Part shown: positions 50,301-57,071 of the stretch, piece by piece
Position numbering within the stretch: position 1 is the first letter of the stretch
Layout: each line of letters begins with the position of its first letter
Assembly: GCA_002373375.1 (NCBI GenBank)
Contig: DFLE01000057.1
Coordinates: 52,029 to 116,028, forward strand
DNA from: Prevotellaceae bacterium UBA3627
Lineage (GTDB): Bacteria > Bacteroidota > Bacteroidia > Bacteroidales > Bacteroidaceae
Direction of reading: 5' to 3'
Length of the DNA: 64,000 nucleotides
Program-made: the position numbers and the translations under genes
Notes under the pieces: generated by a model
The model's database searches: none
The model's input: only the letters and a program-made list of their open reading frames with translations
Told to the model about the DNA's origin: nothing

Positions 50301-51896
50301 CAAAGTCACATTACCACCACCGCGCATTCCCAATACCAGGTTTCCGCTTGGTGCCGTCAAGCCTGGAGGTGGAGGACTTACAAACACATTTTCACCTGAC
50401 GCCTGCCATGTAGAAGGCATACTATTCTCAAAGCTCTCATCCAATATTTTATCCGTTTCACGATAGCGCAGGTTGTATGCCTGCACATCTTCATTGCCTG
50501 ACCATAACAGCACGGCACTGGTTGCTGCTGTATCAGTCACAGCGAGGCCATACGGCTTGGCATAACGTTCCAGAGTAGTGATTATAGGGAAGGATTTCCA
50601 TTTAGACTCCTCTTCTCCATATACAGCCTGTGCCTGCACATCATAATAGGTATCCGGGGTAAGGCCTTTCAGCGTATATGGTGCCACAGCATTGTTCACA
50701 GTAGTCCATTCTGCAACATCTCCTGTTGATATCCTAACATCGTCGATTAACAGGTATACGCCAGAAGTCATAGTAATCTTGATGGTGCCCGTCTGTCCGG
50801 CGTATGCACTGAGGTCTATCGCCAGATTGTCAAATGAGCCTTCATTGATTTCTCCTTCTGCCAAGGTTGTATTGTTTTCGCCTATTATTACACTTACACT
50901 ATAACCAGTTGTTGGATTATCATATGCAGCAGCCTTGAAGGCCAGTGTACCACCGAGAGACATCTGCGGCAAAGTCACAGTACCACCACCGTGTATTTCC
51001 AACACATAGCCTCCGTTAGGTGCCGTCAAGCCTAGAGGTGGAGTGCTTACAAACACATTTTCACCTGACGTCTGCCATGTAGAAGGCATACCATTCTCAA
51101 AGCTCTCATCCAATATTATATCCGTTTCACGATAGCGCAGGTTATATGACTGTACATCTTCATTGCCTGACCATGACAGCACGGCGCTGGTAGATCTGAG
51201 GTTAGTCACGGCGAGGTCATACGGCCTGGTGTAACGCTCCTGAGTAGTAAAACATTCATACATCAACCAGTCACTGTTATGGTCAGAGTAAACGGTCTGT
51301 ACCTCCCAGGCATAATTAGTTTCAGCAGCGAGGCCTGTCAAAGTATAAGGCGAAGTGACACCCGTAACAGTATGCCATCCATCATCTGCATCCATGTTAC
51401 GATAGCGCATGTTATATGACTGCACTTCTTCATTGCCAGTCCATGACAGCACGGCACTGTTATATGTAATAGTGCTTACGCTACAATTCTTAGCACAGTC
51501 TGTCTTGGCAAGACAAGCGCTGTAGCCTTCTACGTCAACAAACACGAAATTAGAACCCACCTCATGGCTCAGGATTTCCTTGTTGTTCTCATCATAGAAG
51601 TCAAAACCACATTCATTGTCATAACCTCCTTTTTTCCATACGAAATTGTAGTCCTCGTCAGGATTAAGGAAGATGGAGCCTTCTAAACTACTTCCTTCAC
51701 TCATCGTGATGGTCTCCACTACGTTGCCATTGCTGTCAATGACACTGATGCTGGCACCATTCCATCCGTCACCATAAGTGTCTTGCAACGTATAGGTAAT
51801 TGTTCCAGGTAGCGTTACCGATATCGGCTCATCAGCCTCCAAGGGCAACGCTGACCATAGCCAGCACAATAAAAATAATAGTAATTGTTTAAACAT
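47400..51896 (-). CDS. large secreted fibronectin type III / choice-of-anchor J protein
   Basis: A 1498-residue secreted protein. It has a signal peptide (about 1-21), an N-terminal beta-sandwich (YGDGWNGASISVID, CUB/anchor-like, 30-135), then about eight fibronectin type III repeats (marked by (S/T)AVLSW.GN..VQSYNLRYR). In five repeats a ~130-residue domain is inserted between YNLRYR and EWTTV; it starts (D/E)ENF(D/E)S or DESFEN and ends in DLSAYAGQTG...LIIDDV, which is the pattern of choice-of-anchor J/cleaved adhesin domains. The C-terminus WYDLSGRKLNARPAKAGMY resembles a Prevotella secretion tail. It is likely a surface adhesin or binding protein; the ligand is unknown. The promoter has the same operator array as 22.6 kb. 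Confidence 0.88.
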   Translation of the reverse strand: MFKQLLLFLLCWLWSALPLEADEPISVTLPGTITYTLQDTYGDGWNGASISVIDSNGNVVETITMSEGSSLEGSIFLNPDEDYNFVWKKGGYDNECGFDFYDENNKEILSHEVGSNFVFVDVEGYSACLAKTDCAKNCSVSTITYNSAVLSWTGNEEVQSYNMRYRNMDADDGWHTVTGVTSPYTLTGLAAETNYAWEVQTVYSDHNSDWLMYECFTTQERYTRPYDLAVTNLRSTSAVLSWSGNEDVQSYNLRYRETDIILDESFENGMPSTWQTSGENVFVSTPPLGLTAPNGGYVLEIHGGGTVTLPQMSLGGTLAFKAAAYDNPTTGYSVSVIIGENNTTLAEGEINEGSFDNLAIDLSAYAGQTGTIKITMTSGVYLLIDDVRISTGDVAEWTTVNNAVAPYTLKGLTPDTYYDVQAQAVYGEEESKWKSFPIITTLERYAKPYGLAVTDTAATSAVLLWSGNEDVQAYNLRYRETDKILDESFENSMPSTWQASGENVFVSPPPPGLTAPSGNLVLGMRGGGNVTLPQMPLRGTLAFQAAAFKSSTAGYIISVSTDEGDEIVAEGTANAGSFALQTVDLSAYAGQAGAISIIMTSGAYLIIDDVRISTGNVAEWTTVNNAVAPYTLKGLTLSTYYDVQAQAVYEEKTTDWTESVLFHTLESTVPAPTGLTIDNVTASGAVASWTGNDEAQSYNLRYRTKVEGSGENISENFDSSSSLPTGWVGNDVFVTTPPPGLTAISASHILGMEENGCVSLPQGKLPMTLTFYAAAFGTTISSYIISVLIDGTEETVAGGTANAGTFAQQTIDLSAYAGQTGNIVIKQTAGEFLIIDNVVCSGDEEIGQWQTVKNVTNPYTMSNLISETSYQVQVQAVTTEGVSRWSSSQSFETLEGIKSPTDLAIDNVTASGAVVSWTGIDEAQSYNLRYRAKDDSQAEWTVINGITAGTYTLTELEPETSYEVRVQATDGETISRWSSKKAFTTLERFAKPTGLTAESVKATNALLAWTGSADAQSYNLRYGMSNVILSENFDGSSISTDLTSGGESFVERPISTSAPSGSNVMVLGENGDLAMPAIPLDGILTFKAAAEASSTASYEVYVSSVGLVASGIVKIGEFAQQTVDLSAYAGQTGTIIIRKADGTYLLIDDIEVETDTEWQTVENIENTHYAISGLEPETKYNVQVQTVFADGTSKWSDLVKFTTLERFAQPYDLTASSVTYNSAALSWKGNDDVQMYLMRYRENNMPLNENFDSSNELLAGWEVNGSGFIENKENAPSGTGVLVITDGSVMMTNEIPLGGTLSFKTRGSFASYAVSVELGGEQKMLVSDSAPSGTFEEKTIDLSAYAGQTGRLIFSCSNNLKKVIAAKATKVISATDAPFFVIDPRVYFDDIVLKLGDDAVVGDWISVDDVTSPYALGDLDPEKTYEVQVKAVYGEQETDWTKGVFFTTLLATGITDYHLATPAKNVDAWYDLSGRKLNARPAKAGMYIYRGKKIMVER

Positions 51897-52121
51897 AAAA
51901 AGTTTTACCTTATTGATTAATAAAATAAATGTTATATTCCTAAGAAGGTTTTTACAGTCCGAAAAGGACCTATATTCTATTCCGAAGATGACCTATATAT
52001 TCTAAAGTCCGAAAATAACTTCTATATCTATTCCTAAGATGATTTCCTGTATTATGGAGACTTCTTCTATATTAAGAGGAAGCTTGCAGATTATTGTCTG
52101 TTTGTTCTCACAAATTTTCCG
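51897..52121 (-). promoter_or_regulatory. long leader with imperfect tandem repeats
   Basis: The ~220-nt 5' leader of the fibronectin/adhesin gene. On the minus strand CATCTT(a/c)GGAATAGA, followed by (A/C)TTTTCGGACT, occurs twice in tandem, with a third partial TTCTTAGGAATA, at about 51940-52050. No ORF is supported. Purpose unknown; it could be a structured or protein-bound leader. Confidence 0.5.
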
Positions 52122-52129
52122 CAAAGGTA
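52122..52129 (-). promoter_or_regulatory. -7 box for the fibronectin/adhesin gene
   Basis: Minus-strand TACCTTTG, 19 bp from the nearest operator repeat, as at 22720-22727. Confidence 0.7.
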
Positions 52130-52148
52130 ATATTTTATTTTGGAATAA

Positions 52149-52227
52149 GGTGTGTAATTTTCGATAATGGTGTGTAATTTTCAAGAATAAGGTGTGTAAT
52201 TTTCCACAATATCGAAAATTACACACC
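52149..52227 (-). promoter_or_regulatory. operator array: three direct and one inverted GGTGTGTAATTTTC repeats
   Basis: Plus-strand copies of GGTGTGTAATTTTC lie at 52149-52162, 52169-52182 and 52191-52204, with an inverted copy at 52214-52227. Read leftward, the distance from the nearest copy to the -7 box is 19 bp, and the steps to the next copies are 20 and 22 bp: the same as at 22629-22700. The 17 bases TTACACACCTTATTCCA next to the promoter are identical in both loci. The following 320 bp (52228-52547) hold no gene. Confidence 0.8.
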
Positions 52228-52442
52228 CCCCTTTTTTCAGCCATTTCATCGGGAAAATCATGCCGTTTTTCTATTAAAAAAACAAAAAGAAAAAAAATTT
52301 GCCTTATTTTGTTGTTTTTCCCGCTATCAGACCTCTTTTTACATCAGTTTCTTGATAAAATACTGTATTTCTCCTCCTCTCAGGCTGCATATTATATGTT
52401 ACGAAACACGTTTTCAAACTGTTTTTCCTGGTTTAATGACAT

Positions 52443-52489
52443 AAAAAAACCGCATTTCTCTTTCCTGAGATATGCGATTATGGTTTTTT
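52443..52489 (-). terminator. probable terminator downstream of the AraC-type gene
   Basis: AAAAAACCGCATTTCTC pairs, with mismatches and a bulge, with GAGATATGC..GGTTTTTT. Lies about 60 bp past the stop at 52548. Confidence 0.5.
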
Positions 52490-52547
52490 ATCCTTATGCA
52501 GGGTTTCATTCCCTATACAGCCTCATCCTTTATATAAGAGGAGTGTA

Positions 52548-53111
52548 TCACTCATCACGCGTGAGCATCAGGCGATACTCCACCGGTGTCATGCCTATGG
52601 CATCCTGTATGCGTCGCTGCAGCGTGCGCACATTGGCGAAGCCTGCCTCCTCTGCCACCACTGCTATGGTGTAGTTGGAGTGTTCACGCAGGAGCTTGAG
52701 TGCATAGAGCGTGCGTAGGTTGTCTATGTATGCGTCTGGCGTGCGGTGTATGGTCTGGTGACGGAAGAGCTTTATCAGTCTCTCATGACTCACTCCCAGC
52801 AACTCTGCCAGGGCTTTAGCATTAAACTGCGGGTCTTTATATGGGAGGTCACTCTCCACCTTCAACTCCATGAGTGCCATCAGCTGCGGGTCGTCTTGCA
52901 GGTCGGCGTTACGCTGACGGGTGATATTACCGTCAAGCAGTTCCTTTGCCACCTCTGTGCGGCGGCGCAGTTCCACATCTTCCTCCAGACGCTCCGTAAG
53001 GTCGAGGTTACGCCCTACCAGGCGTATCAGTTCGTCCTTCAGTCGTTCTATCTCCTGTCGCAGTGCGGCGTTCTCTTCCTGCAATTGTTCTTTGGTTAGC
53101 TCTTTTGCCAT
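52548..53111 (-). CDS. coiled-coil AraC-type transcriptional regulator
   Basis: A 187-residue protein. Residues 1-60 form a heptad-rich coiled coil (QLQEENAALRQEIERLKDEL), the middle is a charged linker, and residues about 95-187 are an AraC-type double HTH, with SHERLIKLFRHQTIHRTPDAY and the second HTH EEAGFANVRTLQRRIQDAI ending GMTPVEYRLML. There is no sensor domain, so activity is probably set by partners. It is the last gene after a SpoIIE phosphatase and STAS protein in one transcript, with a 5-bp gap to the STAS gene, suggesting that it is the output of that pathway. It is also near the operator array at 52.2 kb. Confidence 0.85.
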   Translation of the reverse strand: MAKELTKEQLQEENAALRQEIERLKDELIRLVGRNLDLTERLEEDVELRRRTEVAKELLDGNITRQRNADLQDDPQLMALMELKVESDLPYKDPQFNAKALAELLGVSHERLIKLFRHQTIHRTPDAYIDNLRTLYALKLLREHSNYTIAVVAEEAGFANVRTLQRRIQDAIGMTPVEYRLMLTRDE

Positions 53112-53116
53112 AATCC

Positions 53117-53419
53117 TTATTGTATGTTAAAAAGGCGAGTGAAGCCAATCTCATCAAACACTTGGCGCAAGTCATCAGACAGACCTGTAATGGTAATGTT
53201 GCTGCCCTTGACCTTGGCAACCTTGGCAAGGCCGAGGAACAAGCGCAGTCCGCTTGATGATATATACTCCAGCAGGGAACAGTCAAGAATGATGTCCTTG
53301 CCGTCACAGTCATGAAGAACCTTCATATCCTTCTCCGTCTGTGCAGATGCTGCAGTGTCAAGCCTGCCCTCAAAAGCCATAATGAGGTTGTTTGCCTCAT
53401 TAGTGAATGTTGTTTTCAT
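53117..53419 (-). CDS. STAS domain anti-sigma factor antagonist-like protein
   Basis: A 100-residue single-domain STAS protein like SpoIIAA/RsbV. It has the core strand-loop DIILDCSLLEYISSSGLRLFLGL, where the Ser of SSSGLR (around residue 57) is the usual phosphorylation site. In partner-switching systems an unphosphorylated STAS protein binds the HATPase kinase and frees its target. Here it sits between the SpoIIE-type phosphatase/kinase-like protein and an AraC-type regulator. Bacteroidetes lack SigB-type sigma factors, so the target of this pathway is unlikely to be a SigB-like sigma. The gene is 11 bp from the phosphatase. Confidence 0.9.
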   Translation of the reverse strand: MKTTFTNEANNLIMAFEGRLDTAASAQTEKDMKVLHDCDGKDIILDCSLLEYISSSGLRLFLGLAKVAKVKGSNITITGLSDDLRQVFDEIGFTRLFNIQ

Positions 53420-53430
53420 AATATTTTCCT

Positions 53431-55683
53431 TTATTTCAGTCTTTTTCTTAATGTTAATATGTTCTGTCCATTAACCCTCTCATAGTTCATGCTGTCCATA
53501 TAGCGGCGTATAAGATGTATGCCCAGTCCGCCGATGTTACGTTCCTCTGCACTCAGCGTGGTGTCCACCTCCTTGTATATGGTAGGGTCAAACGGTGCTC
53601 CGCTGTCAGTTATGATAAACTTCAGGCGTTGGTCATTAGCCTCAGCCACTATGTCGATGTTCCCCTGATGTCCGTCAGGATAGGCATAGTTCATCACATT
53701 GACCACAGCCTCCTCCATAGCGAGGTTCACCAGCATAACCGCAGAAGGGTCAAGGTTTGCCATTTCACAGGCTTTCTCTACAAACTCCGCCAGCAACGGC
53801 ACTTCCTTCACATCGTTACGCAGCGTTATGCTCTCGTTCAGCAATGCGTCAGAGTGACGGTGTGTGAACTTTATAGCCAGCATGGTGAGGTCATCGCTCT
53901 GCTCTGTCTCACCCACGAAACGGCGTACGGCAGCATCCATCCTGCCTATAAATGCCTCGGAGGTTACTTCACCATCCTTTGCCATATCACATATCAGCTT
54001 CTGCATCCTCTCCCTGCCAAACTGCTCATGGCTTGCCTTCTCTGCCTCTGTCAGTCCGTCGGTGTATAGGAATATGGTTGTGTCAGGCTCTATCACTGTC
54101 TCCTGCAACACATAGTCCCATCCGCCCATAGTTCCTACCGGCAGGTTTGAGTCACATGGCAGCATACTGTTTTCCATTGACTGCGCATTATGCACCAATA
54201 CGGGAGCCTTGTGTCCGGCGTTGCAGTATCTTAGTCTGCCGGTAGGCAGGTCAAGCACTCCAACGAAGAATGTGATAAAGATATTATACTCATTGTCGCG
54301 CGCCATGGTCTCGTTCATCTGCATCACTATCCTCTCAGGTGAAGACTCGCGCGCCACCAACATACGGAACACCGACTGCGCCATGGCCATAACCAGTGCT
54401 GCAGGTACTCCCTTACCCGACACGTCGCCTATACAGAAGAACAGTTTCTCATCGCGCAGGAAATAGTCGTAGAAGTCGCCTCCCACCTCACGCGCCGCAC
54501 TTAGCAAGGCAAATATGTCAAGGTCATTTCTCTCCGGATAAGGAGGGAAGGTCTTAGGCAGCATAGCCTTCTGTATGCGCTGTGCCACGCCGAGCTCACT
54601 TGCTATGCGTTCCTTCTCTGACTCTACCTTCTGAAGCTTACGGAAACTGTGTACAGAGCGGAAGAGGATAAAGGTCAGCAGTGCCATGCCGGCTATCATC
54701 AGCAGCATGAGGTTAAAGCCTACCTGACGCAAGCCGCGGTATATCTCCTTGTCGCTGCACACCACCGCCATAGACCATCCTAACTGCTCTCCCTTAGACA
54801 GTGTGGTGTCGCGGTCTATCGGAGCGAAGAACACATAGTTCTTCTCTCCTTCCTCATTGTAGATGGTGGCCTCTCCGCTGGTGCCGTCAAGCATCTGGTT
54901 GCCCACACTCCGCGCTGTAGTGTCCTTTATGCGCGCCGTAGCCTCCTGCAGGCTGCGTTTCATCACGAGGCTCTCCACCGGGCATACCATGAGGTTGCCT
55001 CGTCTTGACACCATTATGTTATATGACGATGGATAGATATGGTTGGCATTTATCACGCTGCTCAGCCAGTCAAGGTCCACATCCACGCCAAACACAGCAA
55101 CAATCTCGCCCTTGGAGTTACGCACCGGTTGCGCATAAGTCACCATCAGCGTCTTGCCGCCAGCCTCATCAAAGTAAGGTTCGGTCCAATAGCCCTTGCC
55201 TGTCTCAACAGGGTAACTGTACCACTCCATCTGTGTGTAGTCATGGTCCTTTCCGCCTATCTGCAGTGTCTCCAGACTGCCATCAGCGAGACGGTTGACA
55301 TAAGGCTCATACCAATATCCCTTTGAAGCGAAATGGTTAGGCTTGAAACCTACGCTGCATCCTTTCAGTAACTTACTACTGTTCAGTGCGCCACGCAGCA
55401 GCACCTCCAGTTCTGCGGGATTGTCAATGTTTCTCTCAATCATCCACAGGGTGGAGTGTGACACTGCCTCAACGGCTGCCGTCACCTTCTCTATCTCGAG
55501 GTTCTTGGCCTTCAGTTCACTCTCAGCACGGTGCTGCACCTCCTCGCGTATGCCTTCACCGGCATACCAGTACTGCACAGCCGATATCACCTCTACCAGC
55601 ACTGCGGCAGTGATGATGATGGCGAGCGTTGACTTGGTATGTCGTGACCTGCGCCAGAGTCTTATCTTTTCAGCCAATGTCAT
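53431..55683 (-). CDS. membrane SpoIIE phosphatase with dCache sensor and HATPase domain
   Basis: A 750-residue signalling protein. A membrane helix (about 18-38) precedes an extracytoplasmic double-Cache sensor (40-325; motif VRNSKGEIVAVFGVDVDLDWL), then a second membrane helix, a short coiled coil (RIASELGVAQRIQKAMLP), a PP2C/SpoIIE phosphatase (390-590; GGDFYDYF, IGDVSGKGVPAAL, LYTDGLTEA), and a C-terminal HATPase_c domain (about 620-750; EEAVVNVMNYAYP, DSGAPFDPT) like RsbW/SpoIIAB. It thus joins the phosphatase and anti-sigma-type kinase in one protein, with a STAS protein next. The frame reaches GTG 55743, overlapping prfB; ATG 55683 starts more naturally, 56 bp after prfB. Confidence 0.9.
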   Translation of the reverse strand: MTLAEKIRLWRRSRHTKSTLAIIITAAVLVEVISAVQYWYAGEGIREEVQHRAESELKAKNLEIEKVTAAVEAVSHSTLWMIERNIDNPAELEVLLRGALNSSKLLKGCSVGFKPNHFASKGYWYEPYVNRLADGSLETLQIGGKDHDYTQMEWYSYPVETGKGYWTEPYFDEAGGKTLMVTYAQPVRNSKGEIVAVFGVDVDLDWLSSVINANHIYPSSYNIMVSRRGNLMVCPVESLVMKRSLQEATARIKDTTARSVGNQMLDGTSGEATIYNEEGEKNYVFFAPIDRDTTLSKGEQLGWSMAVVCSDKEIYRGLRQVGFNLMLLMIAGMALLTFILFRSVHSFRKLQKVESEKERIASELGVAQRIQKAMLPKTFPPYPERNDLDIFALLSAAREVGGDFYDYFLRDEKLFFCIGDVSGKGVPAALVMAMAQSVFRMLVARESSPERIVMQMNETMARDNEYNIFITFFVGVLDLPTGRLRYCNAGHKAPVLVHNAQSMENSMLPCDSNLPVGTMGGWDYVLQETVIEPDTTIFLYTDGLTEAEKASHEQFGRERMQKLICDMAKDGEVTSEAFIGRMDAAVRRFVGETEQSDDLTMLAIKFTHRHSDALLNESITLRNDVKEVPLLAEFVEKACEMANLDPSAVMLVNLAMEEAVVNVMNYAYPDGHQGNIDIVAEANDQRLKFIITDSGAPFDPTIYKEVDTTLSAEERNIGGLGIHLIRRYMDSMNYERVNGQNILTLRKRLK

Positions 55684-55739
55684 GTTTTTAGTAGTAAAAG
55701 GGAGTAGGAAGGAGATAGAAGGAGATAGAAGACATTTCC

Positions 55740-56864
55740 TCACTCCTTATTGTTCAGTTCCATAAGGTATGCCTTGATGAATCCGTCAAGCTTACCGTCC
55801 ATCACTGCATCAACGTCAGATGTCTGATAGTTTGTGCGGTGATCCTTCACGCGGCGGTCGTCAAACACGTATGAGCGTATCTGCGAACCCCACTCTATCT
55901 TCATCTTGCCAGCCTCTATGGCAGCCTGTGCCTCCATGCGCTTCTTCATGGCGCGGTCGTAGAGCTGCGACTTCAGCAGTCGCATGGCGTTCTCACGGTT
56001 CTGCTGCTGCTTACGGCTCTCGGTGTTGGCAATGAGTATCTCCTCCTCCTCGCCAGTGTCGGGGTCCTGATACATATAGCGCAGGCGCACGCCGGTCTCC
56101 ACCTTATTCACGTTCTGACCACCGGCACCGCTTGAGCGGAAGGTGTCCCATGATATGCGTGAAGGGTCAACATACACCTCGATGGTGTCATCAACGAGCG
56201 GTGTTACAAAGACAGAGGCGAAACTGGTCATACGCTTGCCCTGCGCATTGTACGGACTTACGCGCACCAGACGGTGTACGCCGCTCTCTGACTTCAGGTA
56301 GCCGTAGGCATAGTCGGCGCTGCCGGTGTTCTCTATCTGCATCGTCACCGACTTGATGCCGGCATCGTCAGCCTCCAGCAGATCAACGATGGTGCACTTG
56401 TAGCCGCCCTTCTCAGCCCAGCGCATATACATACGCATGAGCATCTGTGCCCAGTCCTGCGCCTCGGTGCCGCCGGCACCAGAGTTTATCTTCAGCACTG
56501 CGTCCATAGGGTCTTCCTCCTGGCGCAGCATATTCTTCAGTTCGAGGTCCTCCACTGCCTTCAGTGCACGGGCGTATGCGTTGTCCACATCCTCCTCCGT
56601 AGCCATGTCCTCCTTGTAGAAGTCCATTGACAGCCGCACCTCCTCAGCGGCGGCGCTCACCTCCTTGTATCCGTCAATCCATTTCTTCAGTTCGCCCACG
56701 ACCTTCATCTGAGCGCGAGCCCTCTCGGGGTCGTCCCAGAAGTCGGGAGCCTGCGTGCGCAGGTCTTCCTCTTCGTATTCAATCTTCTTACGGTCGATGT
56801 CAAGGTAGCGCGCCAAAGCGTCTGCACGCTCCTGAATGTCTTTTAATTGTTCTTGCGTTATCAT
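55740..56864 (-). CDS. prfB: peptide chain release factor 2
   Basis: RF2 releases proteins at UAA and UGA codons. The 374-residue protein has the GGQ motif in SSGAGGQNVNKVETGVR, which triggers peptidyl-tRNA hydrolysis, the helical N-terminal domain, and the recognition region where E. coli RF2 has SPF and this protein has SPY (VSPYNAQG). A single uninterrupted frame begins MITQEQLKDIQERADAL: the programmed +1 frameshift of many prfB genes is absent, so the usual UGA autoregulation cannot operate. A 26-bp motif ending 3 bp before the ATG is shared with sufS and has an inverted partner 148 bp away; it may replace that control. Confidence 0.94.
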   Translation of the reverse strand: MITQEQLKDIQERADALARYLDIDRKKIEYEEEDLRTQAPDFWDDPERARAQMKVVGELKKWIDGYKEVSAAAEEVRLSMDFYKEDMATEEDVDNAYARALKAVEDLELKNMLRQEEDPMDAVLKINSGAGGTEAQDWAQMLMRMYMRWAEKGGYKCTIVDLLEADDAGIKSVTMQIENTGSADYAYGYLKSESGVHRLVRVSPYNAQGKRMTSFASVFVTPLVDDTIEVYVDPSRISWDTFRSSGAGGQNVNKVETGVRLRYMYQDPDTGEEEEILIANTESRKQQQNRENAMRLLKSQLYDRAMKKRMEAQAAIEAGKMKIEWGSQIRSYVFDDRRVKDHRTNYQTSDVDAVMDGKLDGFIKAYLMELNNKE

Positions 56865-56867
56865 TAT

Positions 56868-57067
56868 TTAAGGTGGGTTCTAAAAATTCCCACGAGTTAA
56901 ATTAGTCAATTATATGAATATCATTATGTCATCTTTTTTGTTTTCTTTCGGTGCAAACTGTTAACTTCTGCGGTCACATAGCCCGCTATGCTCCCTTATC
57001 AGCTAACATTTTGCCCTCGAAATAAATTCAAAAATCTGACAGTGGGAATTATTAGAACCCACCTTAA
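56868..57067. mobile_element. 200-bp MITE-like element or long-stem leader upstream of prfB
   Basis: Ends at 56868-56893 and 57042-57067 are inverted repeats, identical in 25 of 26 positions (TTAAGGTGGGTTCTAA and AATTCCCAC, with one base differing). A TA next to the AGGTGGG core on each side would fit a TA target duplication. No ORF is inside. It fills the gap between prfB and the acyl-CoA ligase and contains the prfB leader. It could equally be a transcribed long-range stem; I cannot decide. Confidence 0.55.
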
Positions 57068-57071
57068 TCTA

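Noticed and set aside
52002..52244. Minus-strand frame of 80 codons across the second operator array
   Set aside because: Same reason: the repeats happen to be open in this frame, and it spans the promoter of the fibronectin/adhesin gene.
55743..56864. Programmed frameshift site in prfB
   Set aside because: The frame is open from ATG to stop, and no in-frame UGA is present.
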